A stretch of 64,000 nucleotides of DNA from positions 62,001 to 126,000 of the forward strand of contig JAPXFQ010002706.1 in assembly GCA_028564705.1 (NCBI GenBank), read 5' to 3'. The position numbers were made by a program, and so were the translations under genes. The notes beneath the pieces are model-generated. The model was not told where the DNA came from and ran no database searches. It saw only the letters and a list, made by a program, of their open reading frames with translations. Shown in pieces: positions 23,530 through 34,551 of this stretch. Positions within the stretch are counted from its first letter, which is position 1. Each line of letters starts with the position of its first letter. Source of the DNA: Apricaphanius iberus. Its lineage: Eukaryota; Chordata; Actinopteri; Cyprinodontiformes; Aphaniidae.

Positions 23530-25480
23530 TCATAAGGATTTATTGTCATATGCACGGTGTTCATTGCCTCTTTAATAAAATAAAATGAATAAATAAATAA
23601 AACTTACACATTAAAAGATGACACATTAAAAGTAGAATAAATAAAAGCTGATGGCCTGTGGGTAGAAGCTGTTTGCCAACCTCATGGTCCTGGACTTCAA
23701 ACTCCTGTAGTGTCTACCTGATGGTAGGAATAAGAAGAGTGAGTGTTGGGATGTGTTCTGTCTCGGATGAGGTGTTTTCTTTGTAGGACACTGGTCTTGT
23801 AAATGTCCTGTAGTGAGGGGAAGGCTGCCGCAGCAATGTACTGTGAAGTCTTGATCACCGGCTGGAATGCCTTCCTGTCTTGTACCAAACCGTGATATGG
23901 GTGGTAAGAACACTCAACAGTGCATCTGTAGGAGCTGCTGAGGAATTTGGTTGACATGCCAAATTTCCTAATTCTTCTCAGGAAGAACAGTCTCTGTTGG
24001 ACTTCATGATAATTTGTTGAGTGTTGTGAGACCAGGTGAGGTCCTCGCTGATGTGGGTGCCAAGAAACTTCAAGGTTTTCACGCTCCTCACCTCAGGTCT
24101 ATTTATGTATAGGGGTTTGTGTGGCTCCTTTTCCCTTGTCCTTGGGTGACTGATCATCTCTTTGTTTTTTGTCTGTATTGAGAAGGTTGTTTAATGACAC
24201 CAAGTCATCAGGTTTGCCACTTCTCTTCTGTATGATGTTTCGACCCTACCAGTGATCATCAGGCTTAATGATGCTTGTGTTTTTCTGGAAGGCCACACAA
24301 TCGGAGGTGAAGAGTGTGTAGAGGAGGAACCTCAGCACTCACCCCTGTGGGGTCCCGGGGGCTTATAGTTCTTAAGCTGGATGTGTGGTTGTGGATTCTG
24401 ACTGACTAGGGTCTGCCTGTTAAAAAGTTCAGTATCCAATTACAGAGGTAGGGTGTCAGTCCTAGTGTGACGAGCTTGTCTGTGAGTTTGTGGGGGCTGA
24501 CTGTGTTAAATGCAGAGCTATAATCAATAAATAGCATTCTGACATACGTTTCTTAACCCTCTAGATGTGAGAGGGCTATGTGGATGGCAGTGTTGACTGT
24601 CATTGGTGGACCAGTTCTGATGGTATACAAACTTTAGAGGGGCAACAGTGTCTTGGATGCTCTTTTTGATCTGGGTAATGACTATCCTTTCAAAGAACTT
24701 CATGGTCAGGTCACATTGATTTTCTTGGGTATGGGGACTATGGTGGTGGGCTTAAAGCAGGTAGGTACAGAGTCTTGTGCAAGGGACAAGTTGAATATGT
24801 CAGCAAGCACATCTTCTAGGTCTGATTGCATTGCCTGGGATGTTGTCTAGGTCTGCTGCTTTTCCTGGATTTATTTTAGTCAGAACCTTGCACACATCTG
24901 CTAATATCACCCTAAGAGCTTAGTACTGTGTGCTCCACATGCCCAGCATCTCTCTCTGTTGGTCAGGATGTTGGGTTTCAAAGCAGGTGTAGAATTCAGC
25001 TCGTCTGGCAGTGTGGTTTGGCTGATTGTGGCTGCACTGCCCCTCTGCAGATACACTATGATGTGCTGAAGCCCCACTCATATGCTTCGAGACTGAGGTA
25101 GTATAATAGCACTCCAGTTTCTGTCTATACTGGCTTGTAGCCTCTCTGATGGCTCTCCTCAGGTCATATGTGGCCTTTTTATAGTCCTCAGTAGTGCAAA
25201 TGGTAAATGCAGACAAATGTGCATGTAGCTTAGCCATTTTATCACAGTTTATCCAGGGTTTTTGATAGGATATGCTATTGTACTTTATGGTGGTGACAGT
25301 ATATACATGTACTAAAGTAGCCAGTAACCACAGAAGCATATTCATCCAGATAAACAGTATAGTTTTCCCTCCAAGCTGCTATTATAAACACATCCCAGTT
25401 TGCACAGCACAAGCACTCCTGAAGTAATAGATCAGTTTCTTCATTCCACACCTTAACTGCTATACTTACTGGGGAGGGTT
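23530..25480 (-). pseudogene. Jockey/I-type LINE reverse transcriptase, decayed
   Basis: The minus strand encodes pieces of the ORF2 of an abundant fish LINE. The C-terminal block (about 23620-23960) includes HPNTHSS and PSGRHYRSLK and ends in NSFYPQAI. The reverse transcriptase core near 24340 has the P-Q-G region, and 24920-25480 covers the segment between endonuclease and RT, with QKPWINCDKMAKLHA and YDLRRAIREATSQYRQKLE. Many frameshifts and stops separate the pieces. The 3' end is near 23530, where 'attgtcatatgcacggtg' and an A-rich (AATAAA)-type tail are seen on the plus-strand side. The 5' end lies at 27.1-27.5 kb beyond an insertion. The exact clade (Rex1, I/Nimb or CR1-like) is not certain. 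Confidence 0.75.
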
Positions 25481-25499
25481 GCTTGAGGAGTTGCAGTCC

Positions 25500-27120
25500 T
25501 TCCCACACATAGATGAAACTGTGGCAGTGCGCCACGGATTCAACTCTGACCGCCACAGATTCAAAACCGACCAAAAAAAAGAAAAAATCAACACCGACCG
25601 TCACATATTACGTTTCGTTTTTCTTTTTTATGCTATTTTACGCACACCTCCAAAAATACCTGACTGCAGCCACAACACCTCCACCTCTTTCTCTCTCTTT
25701 CTCAGACAGCTTGGGATGTGTCATCTGTGTGACAGCACGGGGATGTTTCTGCAGGCGGACAGTTTGTTTCTTATTTCCCTCAAATAACGAGGGCACCGTG
25801 GTAGAGAAGAGTAGTGCTGTCTGGATTTACTCCTCAGCCAAGCGCAAGTGGGGTGGCATTCTCAAACGGCTTTTCTGGGTAAGGAGGAGGAAAGCGGGGG
25901 ACACCATAAGACACTGCATACATGGTTCATACTTGTCAACCTTCCCGAATTACCCTGGGAGAGTCCAGAATATCAGTGCCCCAATTCACAATTCTCCCGA
26001 ATTCTCCCGACATCTGACGGTGTCGCTTATCATGTACACTCCCTGTTTCTTATGTGAGACGGATGGAGAGTAATACATATTTCATATTTGCATTTTTCCA
26101 AGGAAGGTACTATGGGGTACAGTTTCCTCATTCATGACATGAAAAACCTTCACCTGTTGGCTAAATTCGCTATTTTGAACCCAAAATAGGTCTCCTACAT
26201 CATTTGTGTATGTCTGATGAGGACATCAGTCAGCTGTAATTAGTGATGCGCGTCACAACAGCAAGCTGCAAGTTTTCAGAATAGTCTTTATTTGACTGAC
26301 AGAAGGGGTATTTTCAATTACTTTTTTAAATCTTCCGAGTTATTTAGGATTAAAAACTGTTTCAATCGACCGCAAGTCTTGTTTCCTTTAATTTTGAGTG
26401 AGTTTTTAGAATGATTACTATGTGATTGTTCCTAAACGTTCAGTGGTGCTGAGCAGGGACATATCAAGGAGGTTAATTAAGAGGGGCAAAAAGGGGCAAA
26501 GGTGGGTCTTGCACTGATAAAAACAACTTGTTGGATTTACTTAAAAAATAGTGTAAATATTTGCACTCAATTTTTCCAAGTAGATAGTACTGATGTGATA
26601 TTAAGTACAACTTCCTTGCCAGTATCAAGTAAAATGTGCCTATTCTAAATGTAAAGTAAATGTTACTTAATTATATTTAATGTACCAGGGTCTATTTATT
26701 AAAAATTTATTAATCAAATTAAGTAAATTTAATTGCCCATGTAAATATATATGTTGCCCAAAACACAATAATATATATATACATATATATATAATCCTAA
26801 TTCTTCGCATTTCTCGACAGGAGTGTAGGCAAGACATCACTAAACTCAACTACTTTTTCGTTTTTTAATCTACTGATTTGGATATTAATGTGGTAATGTG
26901 TTTTGGATATATGTATATATTTACACTGACATTTTTTTTTCACAGTGGTCTTTTTTATATCTTTCACCAGCAAAATAGATCCCAAACCACTGAACAAGCA
27001 CTTTTAAAAAAAAGTACACAGATTCAAATCTTTAAATGAAAGTTAAAAATAATGTAATAAAGTCTGTGTAACCAATTATTAACTTTTTGTATATTTGTAC
27101 ATCTGAGCACCATTGTTTGT
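25500..27120. other. Insertion within the LINE, unassigned
   Basis: Separates the two LINE parts. It contains (CCCGAATT)-rich sequence at 25950-26020 of a kind known from fish hAT elements, an A/T-rich stretch near 26510-26700 that reads like a MITE, and (AT)n runs near 26770-26795. The plus-strand open frame of 186 codons (25513-26073) has no similarity I recognise. Confidence 0.4.
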
Positions 27121-27139
27121 TTACATAAATACAGACAGC

Positions 27140-27480
27140 TCCACCTTTGATGTCCAGTCTCCTCGGTGAGTAGCATGTGTTTGCAAATAGGTCGCAGAGT
27201 CGGTATATATTCTGTCAACCAAGCTTCTGTGAAGATGAGCACCGAGCACTCTCTAATCTCACGTTGGGTTGCAATCCTTCCTCTCAGCTCATCCATCTTG
27301 TTTTCAAGAGAGCAAATTTTGGCTAGCAGCAAGCCTGTATGGTGGCCTGGTAGCTCTAGCTTTTAGCCTGGGATGCAAGCCACCCTTCTTGTCTCGTTTC
27401 CATCACGGCTGCTTTGCTTGCAGGTTTTTCAATGCATCGGGCACCCGGACTACTGTTAAATTCTGATCTAAATGAGTGTA
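27140..27480 (-). pseudogene. LINE endonuclease N-terminus, fragment
   Basis: The minus strand encodes the start of a LINE apurinic endonuclease domain, with ICSLENKMDELRGRIATQRE, then ECSVLIFTEAWLTEYIP and HRGD-like residues in another frame. This is the usual N-terminal block of the fish jockey/I-type ORF2. It is probably the 5' end of the LINE at 23530-25480, displaced by the insertion between them. Confidence 0.7.
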
Positions 27481-27979
27481 ATTGGGTCAGAGTAATCTGA
27501 ATGCCGTATTTACATAAAGCATTTTTATTCTGATCAGGCTTTTAATCTGATTACTTGTGTCTGTGTAAAGGTACCCAGTGTATCCCCACTGAATAACAGT
27601 TTCAAAGTTTCCTTTTGGCGCGTGCGGTCTGAGCCGAAACTGCCCTGGGTGGGAGAACTCATATTGACGTAACACAGGCACACTGCTTTAGTCTTATCCA
27701 TAAGCTTTTTATCCCGTTCTCATACTTAATCGGGAAGCCAAATTTTTCTCAAACAGGAGACTTTAATGACAATGGAGGGTATTCAAGCTCCTGCTCTCTC
27801 GAGTCGCTGACCATAACAAGAAGCAATGCCCCACTGTGTTTGGTTTGCATGTTGTAGGCTAATGTGCAACACAGTCAGGCGTCCAACTAGAAACTTGATA
27901 TGAAAGTGTGACCGACAGCTCCGTACCGAAACACTGGAACAAAACTAGGTGTATCGACACACCCCTAGTAACTTATCTT

Positions 27980-28660
27980 TGAAGGTTTCTACTTTCTAAA
28001 CCTCATTACTAATTTAGTTCTCTATAAATTTGCTACACTAAATTTATACATATGTATTTGTTTATGTTAAAGACTGCATTTTCTATGTTGAGAGAGTTTG
28101 GTGTTGGCCAATGTGATGGAGAAATGTATTATTATGATTCATCTGTTGGTATTATTAACACTGAGAGCAGAGGGGCCAGAAAACAGGTGTTGAGTTCACA
28201 TGGGAATTGAGGTTAGAGAAAACCTCACTGCTTGAGAAAATTGATTCTTCTTATATACTTAGTTTTGAGAGTTTCTCTTAATTGTGTTACAATTTAACCC
28301 AAGCTATTGCCATTGTTTTGTATCTGTCAAGACTTACTTATTCCCAGCTAAAGAGCCAGGTGCCTTCATCCTGAGAAATCCCCACCCTGAGAATAGTTTT
28401 GTCTTCAGAAGTTATAGACGCAAGGTTGCTGGACTTTATAAATACTTATTTTCATTTGAACAGGGTAGGGGCAGCATTCAGCATTCACTGTGATCTGTAC
28501 TGTTCTTCTGTATGATTGATTAAACTTTAATTAAAACCTCCAAACGCTTAAAGGAATCTCTCTAATTTTTATTAAGAGTCTTAAATCCGATTACAGCCAG
28601 AAAGGTTAAAGGGGATAAGGAGGACTGCAAACATCTAAACAGTTTGTTTCTGCAATGTCT
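27980..28660. other. Unassigned interval
   Basis: AT-rich and without recognisable coding sequence or terminal repeats. Confidence 0.4.
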
Positions 28661-28664
28661 GCAC

Positions 28665-29000
28665 ATTATTTTTTTTTTTAGGATCGATTTTAAGGTTATT
28701 TTAATGGTTTTTAAGTGTCTTAATGGTCTTGGGCCTTCTTATCTTTCAGAAATGCTTTCACCAAAATGAACTCTCGGCACTCCTCTGGCAGCCGTCTACT
28801 TGTCATCCCCAAAGTCAGGACACGCACTCATAGTGAGGTATCTTTTTACTATTAGGGCCCTTACCTCTGGAACAGGCTGCCAGAGGAACTCAGGGCCACA
28901 GAGAACATTCATGTTTTTAAGAGCAGGTTTGGGTCCACGGTGGAAACTGCCTCTGCCACGCCCTCTTCTTCATCTGCCTCACTATTGGAGCTGTAAAGTC
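28665..29000 (+). pseudogene. L2/CR1-like LINE ORF2 C-terminus, fragment
   Basis: In shifting frames the plus strand encodes the end of an L2/CR1-like ORF2: a FKCLNGLGPSYLSEMLSP-like block, then SPKSGHALI, then a block in which 'Gly-x-x-Leu-Trp-Asn-x-Leu-Pro-Glu-Glu-Leu' is readable with one frame change, followed by ENIHVFKSRF. This is the conserved C-terminal region found at 59700-59990 and 61930-62240 in other copies, but from a different family. Stops and frameshifts are present. Confidence 0.65.
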
Positions 29001-29595
29001 TTGTCTTGGAAAGGAGCGGACGCAATTAGAAACTGGAGCCAGGGCCTTTCTTGTTCTGGGGACTGGTACTGGGTGGGGCTGCAATAATTTTGAGGTGAGA
29101 ATCTGAACCCTCTGTTTAATGAAACGACTTTTATTAAACTATGCACGCAGATTTGGGCATTGCACTGGAACTTTCCAGAGCTTCAAACAGAAAAAAAGAG
29201 TGTTATTCCTTTGATTTAAATAAGACGACTAAGCTATACTTAAACTCACTGGTGACCAATGCAATAATTATTTTTATGCAGCTTTGAAGAGAAACGGATC
29301 GCAAAATTTGTGGACATAGTCTAAAAATCACACATTGTATATATCTGTTAAAGACAGACATTTTTTCACAATTCAATTCAAAAATACTTTATTGATCCTA
29401 GAGGGAAATTAAGTGTTGTAGCTCATTACTGATTCATTTTCAAGGAGTTGTTGTAGACCGTGATGGCTGTGGGCAGAAAGGATTTCCTGTAGCGGTCTGT
29501 GTTTCACGGCGAAACTGAAGAAACCTCCAACTAAAGTTACTCTGTTGCTGTAGGATAGTCTCATGAAGAGGATGCTCAGCGTTGTCCATTATTTT

Positions 29596-31562
29596 TTAAA
29601 TTTTATGAAGAATCGTGCTTTGCATCATTAACTCCAGTTGTTCCAAAGTTGTCCCCAGAACAGAACCCGCCTTCTTTATCAGGTTGTTGAGCTGTTTTAA
29701 GTCCTTTGCTCTGATTCTGCTACCCCAACATATGATGGACGAAGAGATAACACTCTCCACCACAGACTTGTAGAAGATTTGCAGCATCTTGCTGAAAACC
29801 TTGAAGGAGCTCAGCTTCCTCCAAAAGTACAGTCTGCTCTTTCCCATTTTGTAGACGGCTTCACTGTTGATTCTCCAGTCCAGTCTGTTGTCCAGGTGAA
29901 CTCTGAGGTATCTGTACTCCTCAACCTCTTCCACCTCTTCTCCCTTTATAGAGACAGTCTTTGACTTATCCTTGTTTCTTCTGAAATCTACAACCATCTC
30001 CTTTGTTTTGTTCACATTCAAGGTAAGCTGATTGTTTCCACACCATGCCACAAATTGGTCCACCAGCTCTCTGTATTCAGCTTCTTCTCAATCTCTGATA
30101 AAGCCAACAATTGCAGAGTCATCTGAGTATGTCTCAGTCTTATACTGGAAGTCTGAGGTGTACAGAGTAAAAAAGGAATGGTGAGAGTACATTCCCTTGT
30201 GATGCTCCTGTGCTGCTGACCAGCTGGTTTAACACAGAATCATTCAGTCTCACAAACTGTGGTCTGTTTGTCAGGTTGTCATTGATGCAGCTGATTCTTA
30301 AGGCCTCCGTCTGTGTCTTCAGGAGTTTCTGACAAAGCAAATCAGGCTGAATTGTGTTAAATGTACTGAAGAACACCATCTGGACCAGGAGCCTTGTTCC
30401 GGTTCAGTTTCTCCAACTGCCTCTTCACCTGACATTTAGAGACCGACAGCTGGGAGAGTGAGACAAAGAGGGTGACAGCATCTCCTGACTTGGTTGAAGA
30501 CAATGTTGTGGAAGTAGAAGAGTTCATGACTGAGGAAGAAGATAAAACCTCTGAGGTGTGACAGGACAGATATGGGTCAGAGGAGAGTGGGATGTCTCTT
30601 TGGCTGGAAACAGGAGAGGAGGATGCTGAGCTTGTTCCTGAACTGAACCCATTGAAGAATGTGTTCAGTTCATTGGCTCTATCAAGATTCAATCTATCCA
30701 GTCCTTCCTGTGCTTAAAGCCTGTGATCTTTTTCATTACAGGCCAGACATCTCAGATATTGTTCCTCTGTACTTTGTTCTCCAGCTGCTTCCTGTAAGCC
30801 TCTTTGCTGTCTCTGTATACTCCTTAATAACTCCCTATCTCCCTCCTTGAAGGCCTTTTTTTCTTGTTCAGCAGTTTCTTAATCTCACTGGTGATCCAGG
30901 GTTTGTTACTGGGGAAGCATCTTACAGTTCTGGAGTAGATGTTGTTGTCCACACAGAAGTTTATGTAGTCAGTCACACACTCAGTCATGGCATTGATGTC
31001 CTCTCCATTTGGCTGGCAAAGAGTCATCCAGTTTGTGGACTCAAAACAACCCTGCAGGGCTTCTTCAGCTTCATGTGACCATTCACTAACAGTTCTCTTT
31101 GTTGGAGGTTGCCTATGAACAAGTGGTTTATATTCAGGGCAGAGAAAGACAAGATTATGATCGGATTGTCCCAGAGGAGGTCTTGGTTTGGACATAAAAG
31201 CATCCTTTAGACATTTGCATAAAACAAATCTAAGGCCTTGTTTTCTCTTTGGAGCATCTGACAAACTGTTAAAATGTTGGAAATGTAGAAGAGAGCGAGG
31301 CATGATTGAAATAGCTAGATATTGCCACAAATGCATTGGGGTGCTGGGTCTTTAGCTTAGTGACAACAGAACTGATGACATCACATACATGGTCAGCAAT
31401 GGCTGAAGGTGGAATGTAAACAACTACCAAAATGGCATTAGTTAACTCTCTCGGTAAATAAAATGGACGTAAGCTTACTTCCAACAATTTAATACCTGGG
31501 CTGCAGAAACGATACTTCACAGTAACATGTCCTGGATGAAACCATCTGTTGTTAATAAGCAC
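29596..31562 (-). pseudogene. LINE ORF2 (endonuclease-reverse transcriptase)
   Basis: This encoded the protein that nicks the target and copies the LINE RNA into it. Readable blocks in order are: the endonuclease segment with RWFHPGHVTVKYRFCSPGIK and VVYIPPSA; SDHNLVFLCPEYKPLVHRQP; CVTDYINFCVDN and RCFPSNKPWITSEIKKLLNK; KAPGPDGVL at the start of the RT; the Gly-Ala-Ser-Gln-Gly core near 30190 (the usual proline is replaced); and WCGNNQLTLNVNKTKEMVVD with RLYFWRKLSSF toward the C-terminus. The aspartate pair of the catalytic YADD-type motif falls in a damaged region near 30110. Frame changes separate the blocks at about 30065, 30360, 30700 and 31300. Confidence 0.8.
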
Positions 31563-31613
31563 TGCTACTCCACCTGCTTCTCTTTTCCCACTCCTCTTTA
31601 AATCTCTGTCTGC

Positions 31614-32063
31614 TCATACAAACAGAAAGCCTGGCAGAGAGATGTTGGATTCAGGGATATAATCCTGTAGCCACCTCTCGGTAAAGCACATAACACTGCA
31701 TTCCCGATGCTGAGGCTGAGTCATTGTCAGGGCTTGGAGATCATCCATCTTGTTAGCTAGTGATCTCACGTTTCCCATTATGATTGATGGAAGAGATGGT
31801 TTGAATTTCCTCTTTCTCTGTCTCATTTGAGCTCCTGCTCTGCATCCACGCCTCCTCCTTCTCAACTCATCAGGGATGTGTGGCTTCAGTTGAAGTATTA
31901 TTTCTGCTTTTGCAATGTAAATCAGCTGCTCCCGGCTGTAAACATCATTTTTGCAATGGTTACGCATCATATCAAATGAGCAAAACGTGAAACAAGCAAC
32001 AGCATAAATCCCTCCAACTTCACAGGACAAAACCCGCAAAGCACACAGGTCCAAAAAATGCAA
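31614..32063 (-). pseudogene. LINE ORF2 N-terminal part
   Basis: An open frame of 149 codons. It contains REQLIYIAKAEIILQLKPHI, an Arg-rich stretch, then PSIIMGNVRSLANKMDDL and ECSVMCFTERWLQDYIPES, the start of the apurinic endonuclease fold (N and E active-site blocks). It runs out of frame before the rest of the endonuclease at 31562. The same start block is seen at 27140-27480 and 63505-63700. Confidence 0.8.
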
Positions 32064-32183
32064 TTCTTCCTTAAGAAAAAGGGGGAAGCAATGTCCAAAA
32101 GACCGGAAGTCAATATGTAGCTAACAGAGCCACTCCAACATGCAGCCACCCAGCAGCATTACTCTAGAATCTCACCCTGGTAC

Positions 32184-32500
32184 TAGGGCTGCACAATTAA
32201 TCGGATTTTGATTGTGATCACGATTTTGGTGGTCACAATTAAATGAACCTGATCGTCAACGATATTTACATTCAAAATGCTAGCTTCAATGCGTGCCTCT
32301 TTATCATACACTGCCTCAACCAATAGTCTGCCAACCACCAGGGGGCAAACGCGTGGCTAAAGCTTCATTAAGCTGCCCAAATAAAAACCGCGCACACGCA
32401 CTCAGCACTCATAATGGCTGCACTATGCTTGCTACGTAGCAGGTGAAAAGGAGTATTTGAGCAATGTAGTAGATCCAAATCTCAATTATGGATCTGACTA
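32184..32500 (+). mobile_element. hAT transposon left end
   Basis: It begins TAGGGCTGCACAATTAATCG, the conserved terminus of a common fish hAT family, and continues with 'gattttgattgtgatcacga'. No inverse end is present nearby, so only one end remains. The right border is approximate. The remaining DNA to 32900 is unassigned. Confidence 0.6.
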
Positions 32501-32927
32501 ATAAGCATAAAGTTCCCGAAAGTATACTACCGCCACAGTAAGCAGCCGGTGGATGCTACGGTATCCCACAATGCAGCAGACGCCCCAAAATCATAGCACA
32601 AAAAATGGCTATAGACGAACTGTCAACCATTGACAACGCCACAGTTTCAGCGGATAAATGTATGTGAAGCAATGTTACTGATTAATATAACTTTTTTTTG
32701 ACTGATTAAACATTTAAGTTGTTAAGTCATACCAGACAAAATAACGGCTAAAGGACGGTGGGATCATAGGCGAACGTAACGTAAACATCTGGGTCAAAAG
32801 AACAGTCAATACGGGGTCAAAGGACATGCAAAATGGTGGAACAGTACGTCTGATTTCATGCCAGAGAGATATAGGGGCACAATGTGTCACTTTGGTGTTT
32901 TTGACCCTGATGTATGACCCTTGGAAT

Positions 32928-33056
32928 GTTTTATGACTTCCGGAAGAGGGGGAGGGGTTTATGACTTCCGGGGGATGGGGTTTATGACTTCCGGAGGAGA
33001 GGGGGGGTTTATGACTTCCGGAGGAGAAGGGGGGTTTATGACTTCTGGAGGAGAAG
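32928..33056 (+). repeat. G-rich minisatellite, about 27-bp units
   Basis: Five imperfect units built on 'tttatgacttccggaggaga' plus a run of G, with a further degenerate unit at 33169-33190. The Gly-rich open frame across it is a by-product. Confidence 0.85.
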
Positions 33057-33075
33057 GGGGGGGGGGGGGGGGGGG
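33056..33075 (+). repeat. Poly-G run
   Basis: Twenty uninterrupted G at the right end of the minisatellite. Confidence 0.9.
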
Positions 33076-33270
33076 TCAAAACTTTGTGTCCAAACAGAAT
33101 TTATGGCCCCTCGTGGGAGGGGGGAGTGGGTTGGGGTTACCAGAGGTGAAAACTTTGTGTCAAACACGATTTATGACTACCGGTGGAGGCGGCACGAAAC
33201 TTTGTAAGAAAGGAGGAGTCTTTTCCCCTTTTAAATAGAGAAATGCATAACTTTTTTCTTTAGGAAAGCA

Positions 33271-33891
33271 ATGTCTAAACATCAAAAACCGACGTCTCTC
33301 TCTTAACATCTCCGGTTTGTTCTAAAAGCAAGGCAATAGATTTCAACAAGAAAAAACAGGTGGATGAAGAGACTCGTTTGTTTTCAAACCCTCCTGCTAA
33401 AATCATGCAAAATGAATGGAAATTAAAGCGGTACGGCGTGGAAGGAAAATTGGGTTACATTTTTCGGTCTACTCTTTCTTTATCAAAGGCACAGTGATCA
33501 GGATTAAACCCCTGACTTTTCCACCCTCCCACCGGTTGCAGAGAAGGACTGGAATAGACTGGTCAGTGGAACGTTTTGGAGTAGCAGCGATGATGATGAT
33601 GCTGATGCTGATGAGAAAGAAAATTGGCAAGTATCCCTCCACAGTCTTGGCATTGATATTATGGAAAATCGTGACAAAAATGTTACCCACCAAGGCACCT
33701 TTTAATCCAAAGCAGCCCCCCCTGGGCAACTGTTCTTTATTAAAAGCTGGCGCGATAATGAAGAACACGGCGCAGTGTTGGTGGTCGAGTCGTTTTCTTT
33801 AAAGACAAGATGCTTCACCACTGTGCTCTCAGTGCCTTTGGAAGCATGGAAAGATTTCGCTCAAGGGTTTGATTCCGTAGTGACCATTTGA
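33271..33891 (+). pseudogene. Decayed unknown ORF beside Polinton integrase
   Basis: Reading from the ATG at 33271, a protein-like sequence can be followed through at least two frame changes and one or two stops. It has a basic N-terminus (MSKHQKPTS), a Lys/Arg-rich middle with KLKRYGVEGKLGYIFRSTL, a Trp-Asn-Arg-Leu block followed by an Asp/Glu tract (SSSDDDDADADEKENWQ), then HSLGIDIMENRDKNVTHQG, GQLFFIKSWRDNEEHGAVLV and PLEAWKDFAQGFDSV. The long consistent amino-acid sense despite the breaks argues for a once functional gene. Its place 0.7 kb upstream of a Polinton integrase, in the same direction, suggests a Polinton accessory or structural gene. I cannot match it to a named Polinton protein. 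Confidence 0.5.
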
Positions 33892-34036
33892 AGAGGCTCC
33901 AGGAGGGAAAAAAGGACTTTCCTTTTAAGCAACACCCCCTCATTCGCCTAACCACACCTCCGCTGAGCTCTGCCCTACTCCAACATGCATATAACTGGTT
34001 CATGACAAAGCCTCAGCTCACCGTTGTGGAAACAGA

Positions 34037-34294
34037 ATGAAGGACTCCGGCTTTCAGATGACTCTACCAGCATACTGGATCTCTTTCAACCCTTCCCAGG
34101 ATCTATTCTCACCGCTAAACGAGATGGGTTTTCCTGGCCCGTACCATCCACTCACTCCCTTGGGTTCACCGGCATCTCCAGAAGTATCGCATCGCAAAAG
34201 TATACAAGCGACCGACGGCGAAGTCACAACGGTGGTAAAAAGTTTGATCTCTGAACTCAACTACATTCTTCCATCGTTGAAATTTATGAAATAA
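34037..34294 (+). CDS. Hypothetical 85-codon frame in Polinton remnant
   Basis: An open frame of 85 codons between the decayed ORF and the integrase, rich in Pro and Ser (PGPYHPLTPLGSPASPEV) and ending in an apparently helical VVKSLISELNYILPSL. No domain is recognised. It could be a small Polinton gene or chance, and another frame is open over the same bases for 76 codons. Confidence 0.25.
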   Translation: MKDSGFQMTLPAYWISFNPSQDLFSPLNEMGFPGPYHPLTPLGSPASPEVSHRKSIQATDGEVTTVVKSLISELNYILPSLKFMK

Positions 34295-34551
34295 TTTCTT
34301 CAGAAAACAATATCGCAGAACTGAATGCTGTCTCAAAGTGTTTTGGATTTGATGACTGATTGATTTTGTGTTGGAGAATTTTGATTTAGAAAACAATAAA
34401 AAAATGTATACTGCATTTGTTGAATTAAAACATTTTGTTTAACCAATGTTGAATTAAAACATTTACCCAGATTTTGTTTTAAAAAAAAAGAATAAAGTCT
34501 TTGACACGGAAGAAATTGTTTCATTTCTTCCATGGTTTAAGAACTAGAAAG

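Larger units (their letters stand above)
22756..27968. mobile_element. Old hAT-like element bracket
   Basis: The outer ends are imperfect inverted repeats. The left reads atgagggtgtgctagtatgcc, and the inverse of the right reads ctaggggtgtgtcgatacacc, differing mostly by transitions. Eight-base flanks tagcttat (22748-22755) and taacttat (27969-27976) differ at one position, fitting a hAT target duplication. Much of the 5.2 kb is later LINE sequence. I see no hAT transposase. The pairing is inferred from diverged ends and could be coincidental. Confidence 0.5.
29375..32160 (-). mobile_element. Near full-length jockey/I-type LINE
   Basis: The 3' end is at the left: a tail of TGAATTG repeats follows AATAAAGTA on the minus strand (29375-29400). 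ORF2 pieces follow in order from right to left: an N-terminal block (31614-32063), endonuclease (31269-31562), a linker (30824-31336), the start of the RT (30357-30692), the RT core near 30180-30330, and the RT thumb and C-terminus (29596-30063). About 2.8 kb is present, so only the very 5' part may be missing. It is the least decayed of the three jockey/I-type copies but still broken. Confidence 0.85.

Noticed and set aside
25513..26073. 186-codon plus-strand frame
   Set aside because: It overlaps repeat-derived sequence with CCCGAATT motifs, is unusual in composition, and has no similarity I recognise. Probably chance.
32921..33238. Gly-rich MTSGGEGGF repeat frame
   Set aside because: Product of the G-rich minisatellite and poly-G run.
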